A DNA stretch of 64,000 nt from assembly GCA_029851415.1 (NCBI GenBank), contig CM056742.1, positions 102,158,976 through 102,222,975 on the forward strand, given 5' to 3'. Shown one piece after another: positions 1-11,618 of the stretch (position 1 is the stretch's first letter; each line of letters begins with the position of its first letter). Under the pieces are notes generated by a model. The model had not been told where the DNA came from. It did no database searches and saw nothing but the letters and a program-made list of their open reading frames with translations. The position numbers were made by a program, and so were the translations under genes. Source of the DNA: Eretmocerus hayati (Eukaryota > Arthropoda > Insecta > Hymenoptera > Aphelinidae).

Positions 1-154
1 GGGATACCCTGCAGAGCAGTGGAGAAGAGACAGCCGCACCCATACCTCGTGGCGTTTCTTGTGCATCCATCAAGCATATGGATGAAAAACTTCCGTCTGC
101 TGGGCCAGCAGCTTCACCAGCGATGAGCATCACCCGTGCCAAGCCGTCTGCTAG

Positions 155-1034
155 AGCGAGAGTCCCCACCAAGCGAAACAGCAGCTTCCAGCTTCGACTG
201 CGAGCACTTCTGCTAACCTGCGACGCTCAAACCAAGCGCAGGCGCAGAGTGGTCTTCGCAAGTCATCAACTTCGCTGCTTGCCACACCTGAACTTGACAA
301 GGCGGGAGTTTCGAACATCACCAAAACTCCCGAAGTCACGGATGGAATATTGGCTTTTGTATACCGGGTTCCTGCCTTTCGGCTCAACCCCGGTTGCCCC
401 CATGGGCGCGGGGCAGGGATACGCCCTGCCAGCGCGTCGGGTTGGAGGATGACCAACACCGAGCCAGGCTCAGTGATGGCTCAGTCCTCCGCTCCGGCTA
501 CCGACTTTCGGGCACGGCCCCAGCACAAGGCCGATGCCCACCCCTCGGTGGGGTGTTTGGGACTCTTTTAGGCTTCCTGAGAGCCCAAAGAGTCCCTCGG
601 GATGATGGATGAGTCTTACGGGCTCGCATTGTTATCGCCCGAGGGCGATCCCAATTTGAGTCCCTAGACACCCCCACTCCCGTGGTGCCGGATGGAGATG
701 TGCGGTCTCCTCGCTCCGGCGGGCGGTAACTAGGGACGGAGGGTCGTTACACCCCAGGGATGAGGCACCATGCCCCAACCCCCCTTGCGGTTCCGAAGTC
801 ACGGATGGCAAGATGAACAACCCTTGTCGCCCAATCAATATATCCATGGCGGGGGATGTGAATAGCCATAAGGTGCCTCATGTACCTGCTCCACCACCTA
901 ACATCTTGGCCAATGTGCCTTACTCAGGGACACCAAAATCGTCACCATCTGTCAATGACATCGCTGCTGCTGCTTCCGCAACATCTTCTTCCACTGGGTC
1001 TAATCCTTCCGATAATAACTACTACTACCACTAG
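155..1034 (+). pseudogene. Interrupted coding-like frame (unrecognised protein fragment)
   Basis: A reading frame is open from 155 to 345, is broken by an insertion, and resumes in a different frame after 794, ending at TAG 1032-1034. If the insertion and one copy of its 15-bp flanking duplication are ignored, the codons on both sides join in one frame (GAA at 332 corresponds to GAA at 795). The predicted residues are rich in Ser, Ala, Thr, Asn and Pro, end in ..DNNYYYH, and include an Ala run encoded by GCT repeats near 960; this looks like a disordered region. A further open frame from position 3 to about 150 in a neighbouring frame could be the upstream continuation after a one-base shift. 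I do not recognise the protein. It could be an exon or retrocopy of a host gene or part of another repeat. The frame restoration is seen; gene status is inferred. Confidence 0.4.
346..793. mobile_element. 448-bp GC-rich insertion with 15-bp target duplication
   Basis: The 15-mer CGAAGTCACGGATGG occurs at 331-345 and again at 794-808, exactly flanking this GC-rich segment, which contrasts with the AT-rich DNA around it. A 15-bp duplication is typical of target-primed retroposition (LINE or SINE). The segment has short GC-rich inverted repeats (GGCAGGG..CCCTGCC near 411-430) and no long open frame. It has no poly-A tail, and I found no convincing tRNA A/B box. It is probably a short non-autonomous retroelement of unknown family; the strand is undetermined. 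Confidence 0.55.
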
Positions 1035-1424
1035 CGGAATGCCTCGCGTTGCTTGGCTTGTAAAAGCTTCAGATAAGTGTATCGGATTCTCAAAATGCAT
1101 ATGTAAATCGAATAGACATTAAATCTTCGTTCGAATTGAGTGGTTGCTCATATTTCCTGTTATTATCTTTTTGATTCGCATACTGTGATCTTCTTGAAAG
1201 AATAAGTAGTCTTTCTAATTTGGTCAAAAATGATTTTCTTTTGAAGTTGAGTGCTAATTAAGTATTCTATCATAATGTGTTATCGGATCTTGGGGAGAGA
1301 TTCCACCCTCATTTTGAAGTCTGGCCTCAGGCATCATGGAAAGCTGAAGATCTGGATTTATATATTTTTTCGATATGAACACGATCGCGTAGTCAGTTTT
1401 TCCAAAAGAAGAAATTTTTGACCA
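1035..1424. other. AT-rich intergenic stretch, nothing recognised
   Basis: No reading frame, repeat or RNA gene is supported here. The base composition drops from the GC-rich insertion upstream to ordinary AT-rich DNA. Confidence 0.6.
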
Positions 1425-2036
1425 TCTTTGTCTACTGCTTTGCGTCCCCTTCGCCTAATTGCCAATTTTATCTGGCATTTTGTCTAGAACCATAAAGAGT
1501 ACCCCCAAAAAAATTTACAGACCGATCCATCAGATTCTGCACGACTAAATACATTTTTTCGGGTTGGAAATCTAAATTTTCTTGCTACAATGCTTCAAAA
1601 TTTGGAAACATCAATACTTCAAAAAAAAAAATCACAAGAATACTTTTTTGTTTAGATTAAAAAATCACATCGGATTAGTGAACCAAAGAATCAAAAGTCG
1701 AAAATTGTCATTTGAATACTTGGACTAAATATGATTATATGAATTTCTAGTGATATCTTTTTCCTGATTCTCGAAATAGTTTGTTCACTCATCCGATGTG
1801 ATTTTTTAATCCGAACAAGGAAGTATTCCTGTGATTGTTTGAAATTATCAATATTTTTCGAGTTCTGGGACATTTTAGTAAAGAAATTCTGACTTTTGAC
1901 CCGAAAAAACCGTATCTAGTCGCACAGCATTTGATGGATCGGCCTGTACATTCTTTGGGGGTACTTTTTATGGTTTCACACAATGTCGGATAAGTTTGGC
2001 AGTTGGGCGAAGGGGACGCAAATCAGTAGACAAAGG
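1425..2036. repeat. Imperfect inverted-repeat (foldback) element, about 260-bp arms
   Basis: The left arm (about 1425-1690) and right arm (about 1770-2036) are reverse complements at perhaps 75-80% identity by eye. Matching landmarks are TTTGCGTCCCCTTCGCC / GGCGAAGGGGACGCAAA, the pair around CCATAAAGAGTACCCCCA / TGGGGGTACTTTTTATGG, and AAAAAATCACATCGGAT / ATCCGATGTGATTTTTT next to the loop of about 80-100 bp. There is no transposase frame. The divergence of the arms indicates an old non-autonomous inverted-repeat element. The outer ends and target duplication could not be fixed. Confidence 0.65.
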
Positions 2037-3734
2037 CCAATTAGGAGCAAAATTGTAGACATAATATCAATTACAGGATACCGATCTCAATTTTCTGTTT
2101 CGACCTGGAAATTCGTATAACTCCAGTACAAAATCCATCTGGTCTAAACAAAGGAGCACAATCCACCTCATTATCGTTGTAAAATCAAAAACTTCATCAC
2201 GGAGGGAAATTATTTTTTCGACCCTTCTCTATTGGTCGATCTTCAGGAAGCACCAGCGCTTCAACTTTTTCAGTCATTTCGATTTGGAAGAATTATGGAA
2301 CATACTCCGTGCTGAAACGAATCCATTGCAGTTTTGAAATATGCAAGGTGCCGACCTAATTTTCAAGAAAAAGAATTCCTAAAGTATTAGAATTCAACAC
2401 GGCATCTTATAAGTGATGACTACGAAATGAGTCATTTCTCAAAATCTAACAATGTTACCGCGACGTGCAACTGTTCAAGCATGAATCATTTAGGGATGAA
2501 TGGAATATCATTCAGGAACATGCATGTTGCTGACGTGTAAGAAGCGGGAAAACATTCGAGAGAATCAAAACTGTCGAAAAACAGGTGAGCAGCGGCTGCT
2601 CGACCGCTGCACGCTTGCGCGAGCACGAGCTTGAGTTTGGTGTATGTGTATCGATGAGCGAGCGCGTTCCGTAACCTGACGCTTATGTTGGTAGACACGG
2701 GGCCCCGAATATTCGTGGTACGTTACCCAACGCTGGTACCTCCTTAACCTCTTCGCGCATTTGTCCACATACGTGGACGCGTCTTTGGATGATGCCAGTA
2801 AATTTCACTCTCAAGATATTGCAAAAATTCTTGTGGGGCTCTCTTTCCTCGCCCAAGATCAATGATTCATTCGAGTTTATTCTTCGGTAAACTCATTTCC
2901 ACTACCTGTTTGAGGCAAATTTATTGTATTGAAATATTCAACTTTTCGAAAAAGCTAGAACTTGAGCTTAATCCTCGAATATAAGGTCTAAAAATCATGC
3001 AGAAGGATTTTAACATACTCTTCGAGTACACCAAACTATTGCCACAAGAAAGGATGCATAATGTTGAAGTATACGAAATTACGAGCCTCGTGAAGTCTGG
3101 CCTCATACGTGTACACCGTGCATTCGAGGAATTCGGGCGAGCCAGTTTGTCCAGAGTATACGGAGAGTTTACATACAAGAACGTGTAGAGTTTTTCCCGC
3201 CGTACTCTGTGCCATGATCACTTTATGGAAATCGATTATGATTAGGACTTTTCAGGAAATCATTCATGTCCAAGTTCTTATATAGTTATGATGTATCGAC
3301 AATGAGGATGAGACGATGTGGAATAGTCTCACAATAGAAATGTCATGTTATTAGACTATGTTATACGCTGTTTAGTACTTATTCATTGAACTGGTGGAGT
3401 CAAATTTCTTCTATGATTCCTTTCCATGACTCCACGGTGTCCACATACGTGGACATGGTCAAAAATACAATATAATGATGAATTCTTTCGTCTGTTTGAA
3501 GCTCAGAGAACTTTCTAACGTTAAAGTTGATGAAATTCATCGAGAAATAATTTTTTCTACCACGGGGAATAGGTGCGTGCATGAAGAGGTTAACTGATAT
3601 AATTCAGTTAAGATATCTAATCGACTACTGTAGTACTTCTTTCCTGGCTTCGTAAACGTATATGAACCGTTAAAAGGATCGTTCGGTTTTTGGACGAGCG
3701 ATATCATCGGATGCTATGATCATCTGCATTTGAA
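2037..3734. other. AT-rich intergenic DNA
   Basis: I see no supported gene. Short open frames on both strands (for example 63 codons at 2997-3188 and an overlapping one on the other strand) have no recognisable motif and fit chance. The stretch holds a GC-rich patch near 2590-2670 and the first of two copies of the 16-mer GTCCACATACGTGGAC (2763-2778); the second is at 3439-3454. Confidence 0.55.
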
Positions 3735-4573
3735 TAAGGTAAGTGTACCCAACTTGCCTCTGTACCCAACTTGCCCCCATATGCCGATCTCAGGAATGGG
3801 CGCTCGTTGACCTTCCCGCAATTTTTTTTACGTTTGTTATGTAAAATATGAGAAAATACGTAGTTTTCAACGATCCCGGATCATTTCTGCGTTCTCCAGA
3901 AAATATAAAGTGAGTTTTCCATTTTTCGTGTTTGCACGGCTAAGAAATCACCGAGGAAATCGCGTTCACTAAATCGGTGCCAATTAATTTTTATTCGACC
4001 AATCTTGACGTACCTTAGCGCATTCGATTCCTTGTCTCAAGACCTTCAAAATCCGCTCCTCAGGGTTGCAGAACTCTGATTTGGAGCGATTTTATGTACA
4101 AAACACGAAGATGGTTTGAGAATCAAGAAAGCCAACATCGGAGTGTATCCAACATGCCCCCATATGGTTATCTCGGAAAGGCGTTCAGTATGGCTTTTTT
4201 TACCACTCAGAACGTGTTTATCACGTCAAAATAGGCCGGAAACGATGTCTTGGGCCAGCTCAAAGCTACAAATGTCGCTGCACGGTGATCAAAACGGATC
4301 AAAGCGATTTTATTCACTTCATCGCCGATTTACATTGTTTTAAATGATGGGGGCAAGTTGGGTACACACTTTTATAAGCTCTCAAAAATCACCTTTTGGG
4401 AGAATTCAAACAGTTCGGCTCCACCTCATCCAAATTGGACGTTCAATTTCAGCTCATTTTAAAGGTCTTGAGACAAGCTTTAGAATGAGCTAAGGTACGT
4501 TGGAAGATATGGAGATGGGCCAAAGTTATTAAGAAAATGGCTTAATGGGAGCAAGTTGGGTACACTTACCTTA
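3735..4573. mobile_element. Non-autonomous terminal-inverted-repeat element with internal copy
   Basis: The ends are inverted copies of TAAGGTAAGTGTACCCAACT (left from 3735, right ending 4573), both starting with TA, compatible with a TA target site as in Tc1/mariner-like MITEs. Homology continues inward: a segment near 4003-4050 is inverted near 4458-4512 (motif GTACCTTAGC / GCTAAGGTAC, then TTGTCTCAAGACC / GGTCTTGAGACAA). A second pair of related termini lies inside (GTGTATCCAACATGCCCCCATAT at about 4141, split here as GTGTATCCAACATG plus CCCCCATAT, and GGGGGCAAGTTGGGTACAC at about 4349), suggesting nesting or rearrangement. No transposase is encoded. Confidence 0.6.
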
Positions 4574-4969
4574 CATAGTTAAACGGAGCAATGAATAATT
4601 TCAATGGGTAGGCGCCCTTTGGTATAATTCATCATAGAAATAATTCACCGTACTCACAAGTGTCCAGTGGAAGTTGTATGAGCCTAGCTCAGAACACGAA
4701 AACAATCACATCACAACTCACCCGAGCTGCAGGGCTAAGTATTCGCTAAACATAAAAGGGTCATAACCACATTGATATTATTCATGCAGACATTCATTCA
4801 TCTACACAGAGGAGAACGTCTGATTCTCTGTTCAAAACTGGATGTATTCATGGCCTAAATCGCAATAGATGAACTTGAACGCAAGAACATGAAAACACAC
4901 GCACACACACATCTTACGGAAGTTAATTATACCGCGCACCGCCGATAACCAGTACTATTGATATATATA
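4574..4969. other. Intergenic DNA with short CA tract
   Basis: No gene or long repeat is recognised. A short imperfect (CA)n tract lies near 4893-4910. Confidence 0.5.
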
Positions 4970-7900
4970 TTGAAGCACCAATGCGACGCTGAAAAAATGA
5001 GTTGTAAATTGCATCCGTCTATACATGAGAATATGTATATACAACTCTATTCCCGTTTCGCCTCTCCAATGACAGGAGATTGAGAAGACTATCACCGACG
5101 AGGTAAGAGGAGAGTCTAGTACCCCGCGCTCATCAACCAGTCTTCGATCGTCTTCGACTCCTCCCAAACGCGCAACTACGAGACCAAAGGAAAATGCATA
5201 TAACGTCATGCCTATGAGAGAGAGGTGGGGGGGGGATCCATGGAAGGCGCGCTTGCCGGATGGTCTGCAGTCTCTCATCAACGCTTTTCGCGGGCGCACG
5301 GGCGCGCTGCAAGCCGACATAACCTGATAGTGGAAACAAACGTGGTGCCCAGTTGTACGCGCGCAGTGACAACCAGAAGCAAGGAATCTGCATCGGAAGC
5401 GAGTAAGTCATAGCTCTTCTACTTATTATTCCTCGATATGAATCCATAGATATACCGGTAAAAATATGACACGCACAATCCAGACAATATGAAAACCTTC
5501 AAATTCCCTCAAGTTATCGAAGAATTTTGTTCGTGCATTTTTATTAGAAGTATGAAGATTTTCGCGCGATTCCAGCAAAACGAATATGAAATAAATTGGA
5601 AAATTCGAATTTTCCCCACGAGTTCGGTAGGAGAGGAGGAATATGGGGGATTATTGGATTTCTTTCGCGATTCCGGGAGAACGACAAGATAGAAGATGAA
5701 GAAAAAATTTTTTTCCGCGATTTTGTAAGAACGAAAATAAAAAAAATCAATCTTACTTCGAACATTTTCCCTGAAAAGTCACAATAATATCCCATTGTGG
5801 GGCATCAGAGAATCTCATCGCAGTTGAGAAGAATTTTCATGTAGCTTTGAGAATACATAAAATCATTTGAATGCACGATACTACCGCAACTAATTTCTTG
5901 TTCCCCCTCTCCAATGCCAGCAAGACAGATGAACCTACAGACGAGGTGGGCGACGAGATCCCCACCCCGTGCTCATCAATCGTCCCTCAGTCGGCTTCAT
6001 CTCCTCTCAGACGCACAACTGCGCGACGAGAAAAGTACACACATAACAGCTTGCCAGTAGGAGCAGAGTGGGGAGACGCCATAGAGTACGCGCTCGCATG
6101 ATAATCTGCAATCACTCATCAGCACTCTCCGCGGGCGCACGGGCGCGCCGGAAGCCCAAGCAACATCGTAGTGGAGACCAAGTGTCGAGGCGCCCAATTA
6201 TACGCGCGCAGTCACTACCAAGAGCAAGGAATCCGCAGCGGAAACGGGTGAAACATAGCTCTTCCTATTATTCGTCGATATAAATTTATGAATAAACCTG
6301 TATTCATATGATGCGCACAATCCGAGCGATATAGGAACATTCAATATTCTTCAACTTATCGAAGAATTTTATCGGTTTTTTTTTATTAACAGTAGGAGAA
6401 ACTTCGCGCGATTTCAGGGAAAAGAAAAGTGAATGATTAAAAAATGTGAATTATTCCCACGAATTCGGTAAAAAAGAAAAGAACCAAGAATTGAGATTTT
6501 CCGCGATCCCGGGAGAACAAAAAAATAAGAAATGGAAACTTTCCTTTCGCGATTTCGGGAAACTCAAAATGAAAAAATCAATTTTACTTCGATTTTTTTG
6601 TCCAAAAAGTCGCAAAAATTCCCCATTATTGGACATTGGAGGATCTCATCTTAGTTGCGAACAAATTTTGTGTAGCTTCAAGAACACATAGAATTATTCG
6701 AATACGCGATACTACAGCAACAAACTTCTCATTCCCCCTCCTTAAAGCCAGCAGAACGGGAGAACCTACAGACGAAGTGGATGGCAAGACCTCTACCCCT
6801 TGCTCATCAATCATTTCAGCTCTGCAGTCTCTCACCAGCTCTCTACGCGGGTGCATGGGCGCACCGGGAGCCCAAGCAACATCGTAGTGGAGACGAAGTG
6901 TCGAGGCGCCCAGTTGAATGCATGCTGTCACTACCAAGAGCAAGGAATCCGCAGCGGAAACGGGTGAATCATAGCTCTTCCCATTATTCGTCGATATAAC
7001 TTTATAAATGTTCCTGTAGTTATATGATGCGTACAATCAGGACGATATGAAATTATTCAATATTCTTCAACTTATCGAAGAATTTCATCGGTTTTTTCTT
7101 ATCAATAGTAGGAGAATTTTCGCGCGATTTCAGGGCAAAGAAAATAGAATGATTGGAAAATGTGAATTTTTTCCACGAATTCGGTAGAAAAAAAAATTAA
7201 GAATTGAATTCTTTCGCGATTCTCTGAGAACAGAAAAATAAGGAATGGAGAATTTTTTTTTCACGATTTCGTGAAGATCAAAGTGGAAAGATCAATTTTA
7301 TTTCGATTTTTCTGTCCGAAAAATCGCGAAAATTTCCCATGACGAAGCATTGGAGAATCTCATCTCAGTTGTGAACGATTTTTGTGTAGCTTTAAGAATA
7401 CATAGAATCATTCGAATACGCGATACTACAGCAACTAATTTTCCATTCCCCCTCCCTAATGCCAGCGAAACAGAAAAACCTACAGACAAAGTGAGAGGCC
7501 AAACCCCTACCCCATGCTCATCAATCATCTTTCAGACGTCTTCAGCTCTGCAGTTTTTCACCAGCGCGCTACGCGAATGCATGGGTGCACCGGAAGCCCA
7601 AGCAACATCGTAGTGGAGACGAAGTATCGAGGTGCCCAGTTGTACGCGCGCAGTCACTACCAAGAGCAAGGAATCCGCAGCGGAAACGTGTGAGTCTTAG
7701 CTCTTCTACTCATGATTCCTCAATATAAATTGATAGATATAGTGGTAGTTATATGAGTCTCTGAATCGTTGTGCGCACGATTCAGATAATATCAAAACCT
7801 TCTATATTCCTCAAATTATCGATGAACTTCATTAGTATCATCGCTCGCGGTGCGAAGAATTTCTAATTTTATTGACTTTGACGAGATTAATGAATCGATA

Positions 7901-8260
7901 TTAAGGATGTCAAGAGTTTCTGCGCGATACCAGAGATGAGAAAACAGGAAAAATGGAAGTTTTGAATTTGTCCCGCGAAATCGGTAAAACAGAATGAAGG
8001 AAAAATGGGGGATCGAATCTTCTTCGCGAACTCGAAGAAACGAAAAGATAAAAGATGTGAAAACGAAGAAAATTTTCCCCGTGATTCTGGGTGAATAGAA
8101 AAAAATGATTTTTCTTCAAACATTTCTTCCAAAAAGACACAAAAATACCCCATCTTCAGGCATCGAAAATTGTCATCTCAATTGAAAACGATTTTTGTAG
8201 AATTTCCAAAATACATAGATAAATTCAAATTCACGATGCTACAGCAACCATAAAACCACT
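4970..8260. repeat. Tandem array of 0.7-0.85 kb units (four plus a partial fifth)
   Basis: The landmark 'cat(t/c)ggagaatctcatc..gttg' starts units near 5803, 6633, 7344 and 8155. A more diverged first unit covers about 4970-5800 and the last copy is truncated. Each full unit contains the block 'cgatactac(a/c)gcaact', a CT-rich stretch, a GC-rich core of about 160 bp ('aagcccaagcaacatcgtag' up to 'gcaaggaatccgcagcgg'), and then an AT-rich purine-biased tail with repeated 'ttcgcgatttc'. The core ends are followed by GT-rich sites. Open frames of 60-88 codons exist in the copies, but frames differ between copies because of non-triplet indels (for example a 4-bp difference between units 1 and 2 after 'gtggaaac'), so protein coding is not supported. 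Confidence 0.75.
5225..5412 (+). other. Conserved GC-rich core of tandem unit 1, with splice-donor-like end
   Basis: This is the first and most diverged copy of the roughly 160-bp core. It ends in GCGAGTAAGTC, a good match to a 5' splice site. The equivalent positions in later units are GGGTGAAAC (about 6247), GGGTGAATC (about 6961) and GTGTGAGTC (about 7685). Whether these act as alternative noncoding exons is inference only. Confidence 0.35.
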
Positions 8261-9607
8261 GGTTCAATGCGATTAAATCTAATTTAGAGTATCTCATCAA
8301 GTTGAAACAGTTTTTTTCCCAAGAAGATCAAGCAGGATCACGCCTCAGTAGAATCGAGATCAGTGCATATATATGATGAAGATAAGAAATTAAGAAAGCG
8401 GACCAGATCTACACCACAGAAAGAGCAGGACAAACGCCACTCGATACATAAACATCAGTTAAGGTGAGTGAAACCCCAAAATTTTCTCATTTCAAATGAA
8501 TAGATACAAGTATTACAATTCGCGCTTCATTATAATTTCTCGATCGCATTCAGAATCCCTCCCATGTACATCAATGAAATAACTATCATTAATGTTGAAA
8601 GATTGAAAAATGGTTTCAATTCAGTTCACTTTACCTCAGAAACTTGCAAATAACATGTAGTTCACCTACCACAATAAAAACTAATCTCAATTTTCTAGAT
8701 GAAGAGAAATCTAACTGATAATCTCCAAATGGAACACCATTCGATTCGAGACTGAAGATATATAATATAATTATAATTCATACATCGAAAATCACATGTA
8801 ATTGAATTTTTAAACTTCCATATACATTAACTTCTACATGTTACCCCCTTGCATTTATATCCATCACCCCTTGATATTGTACTTAGATGATAAATTATTG
8901 ATGATTGATCCATCTCTGACTTTGATGACCGATTCGTTACATCTTGTACGAATTAACTCTGTAAATCCCCAAATATAAGAATTCAATAGTTTCCCCACCC
9001 CCTCCTGACGATCCCACCATCTTCCCTAGCGCTGTTTTACTCATATGTATTCACTGATATTCAACAAAGATTGGGTTGAATTATCAAAGGAGAATCGGAG
9101 GACGCGATAACAGGAATCAAGGTTAGTGGAATATTTTTTGAGAATAAAATATAAAACAAATCGGAATCATCAAACTGATTCCAATAATTCAGATATAAGT
9201 GGAAGCCATAAGATTCCCATGAAACAGATTCTGATTGACTCCCCGATCACTGGATCGTTTCTGTTAAAAAAGCTCAGCAGAATCGAGTAATTTGGATTCA
9301 AATTCTGAATCTATGGCGCATCCATGTTCAATACTCATCCCCCGTAAACTTATCTATATCCGATTAGGTTCAGAAAGTTTCGAGAATTTTCAATAAAACC
9401 ATCAATTACAATTCCGCAACAGTTAACGGAATTTCATACCCTTTTACGGTTCTTATCAAATCATATACAAAAATATCATATTTGCTTGAATTATTCACTT
9501 TAAAATCAATCAAAATATTAAAAAGAATCAGTTTTTACACCATCTCAATTTCATTCAATACATTTGACACCCCTGAATTCAACCGAATACGATTACGAGT
9601 TTGACTC
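8261..9607. other. AT-rich intergenic DNA
   Basis: No gene is recognised. Two donor-like sites, AAGGTGAGTG (about 8461-8470) and AAGGTTAGTG (about 9119-9128), continue the spacing of donor-like sites in the tandem units upstream, but no acceptor or coding frame ties them together. Confidence 0.5.
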
Positions 9608-9785
9608 TCATGGGAACATAGAAACACTACACTGACACCGCTCACACGGATCATATCGTTGGATTTCCTCTGTTCTGAGCACCGATTTTTTGGCCCGATA
9701 TTGGACTACCAAATAACGTATCAGACTCATCTGAACATGTCTCCCTCGATTCTTGTGATGGTGAGCTTCACTCAGTACTCGAAAA
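9608..9785. repeat. Dispersed duplication, copy A
   Basis: The block starting 'ACACTACACTGACAC' and ending '..TGAGCTTCACTCAGTA' recurs at 10388-10563 with about nine substitutions in 163 aligned bases. Both copies keep an open frame on the minus strand (motif HHHKNRGRHVQMSLIRY). The base changes give about as many or more amino-acid changes than silent ones, so no selection for protein is evident. Confidence 0.7.
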
Positions 9786-10387
9786 GCATACACAACAAAT
9801 CCCAACAAATTCAACTCCATGAACTCATGATAGAAATGTCATTTGAAGCAAAATCATACGAATAAATCTGGGACAGTAGAATAAATTCATTCAACTACAT
9901 TAACGCGATGAGATGAAATTGGCTATCTCCCCTCACCTGCTTCTCATACGATTAGGTCAGGATTCAATATCGAGAACTTCCAAGCTGATCATCATCAGAA
10001 GAATTTCGTGACTATTCACAGTATCATTAAACTCATTATCGTCCATGTTCTACTAACTACATCATTGGTCAATCCATCGTTCGACATTGTTAACAGGATC
10101 GAAAGTGATCATGTGATACTGACCATAGCAAAGTTGAACTCAATCATTTTTTATTTGACACTCACAATTTCAAATCAGTTCATTTGATCTATTTCCAAAC
10201 ACCATAACAACAAAACATGAACCCATCAGGGAAATAATAACTCTGAGTGCAATTGAATACAACTACGAGTTGCAACATCAAAGCATGATGCCTTGGCTCA
10301 CATAGGGATCGAGACTTTCATCTCTGAATGCGACAGATTGCGAATGTATATTGCTGAGCTACTGTAGATGTAGGCAGAGCGTATCTC
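9786..10387. other. AT-rich DNA between the two duplicated blocks
   Basis: No gene is recognised. Weak similarity to the DNA downstream of copy B continues for a short way (for example 'aaaatcatacga' and 'attcaactac'), suggesting the duplication was once longer. Confidence 0.45.
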
Positions 10388-10563
10388 GGAAAACATAAAA
10401 ACACTACACTGACACAGCTCACACAGATCATGTCGTTGGATTTCCTCTGTTCTGAGCAGCGATTTTTTGGCCCGATATTGGACAACCAAATAGCGTATCA
10501 GACTCATCTGAACATGTCTCCCTCGATTTTTGTGATGGTGAGCTTCACTCAGTATTCGAAATT
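10388..10563. repeat. Dispersed duplication, copy B
   Basis: Second copy of the 9608-9785 block in the same orientation, about 780 bp downstream. See copy A for the comparison. Confidence 0.7.
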
Positions 10564-10896
10564 TACACAGAACCTGACCTAACACGATCAACACTGAAAA
10601 CTCATATTGGGAATGACAATCGAATCAAAATCATACGAGTTCATTTGAAATGAAAGGCTCAATTTAGAAGTTGAATAAATTATTCAACTACGTTACTGTG
10701 ATGATATAGCATTGAAAGTTCTCGAAGAATGGTTCGATGGATAAAATTCCAATTTTCCTCCTCCTCAAATGATTTAAATCATAGTTCGATAATTGGGCCA
10801 CCACCGAAACTTCGCAAAAAATTCAGAAATTGAATAGAAAATTCGAAAAATCGCAAATTCATGAGCCTTCTAAATATGAATAAATAACAACTCTCA

Positions 10897-11409
10897 TGCT
10901 CAAACACACACACACACACGCACACACATATACATACATAGAAACTCGGATCTATATCCTCAAGCCGGTTCCAACACGCAGTAAAGACGTCAATATATAC
11001 GATATATGTTGGTGTGGTAAGGAGAATACATAATGTATTCTGTGTACCGGGCTGCCTCACAAATGAGGATTCTACACACACTTACAACACATGCTCAAAC
11101 ACACACACCTACATACATAAAACCTCGAATCTATATCCTCGAGCCGGTTCCCAGACGCAGTAAAGACGTCAATATATACGATATATGTTGGTGCGGTAAG
11201 GAGGATACATAATGTATCTCGTGTATCGGGCTGCCTCACAAAACAGGATTCTACTTACACTCACAAATACAAGACACAAGAATAGAAATCCAAATCCTTG
11301 AGCCGGTGACAGCACACCGTAAAATGTGGATATATTCATTATATTCGTATAGTAAGTGTACGTGTATTGGACTGCCCCACAAAAGAGGATATCACGAACT
11401 CTCTCTCCA

Positions 11410-11440
<31 letters not shown>
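10897..11440. repeat. Three tandem copies of a roughly 165-195 bp repeat with CA microsatellites
   Basis: Units begin near 10897 and 11091 with 'catgctcaaacacacac' and near 11263 in degenerate form. Each contains 'gagccggt', a 'gtaaagacgtcaatatatac' core (eroded in unit 3), and 'ctgcc(t/c)cacaaa..gaggat'. (CA)n tracts lie at about 10903-10926 and 11411-11440. Units 1 and 2 are closely similar; unit 3 is diverged. Confidence 0.7.
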
Positions 11441-11618
11441 TACCGACCCACCTACCTATCCACCAACCCATCAATAGATGTATATGCGCACAATAGAAAC
11501 AAATATAGAGACATTTGCATTCGCCTAGGGACATTTGTACCGCGAGGTGGGCAACCCTTATTTCGATTTTATGTTGGCAAGCCTGATATAGGGATTTTGT
11601 GGGGAGAGGGGACCCTCC

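Noticed and set aside
2997..3188. 63-codon ATG frame (MQKDFNILFEYTKLLPQE..)
   Set aside because: A single short frame overlapped by an opposite-strand frame of 85 codons, with no motif or splice context. Left as chance.
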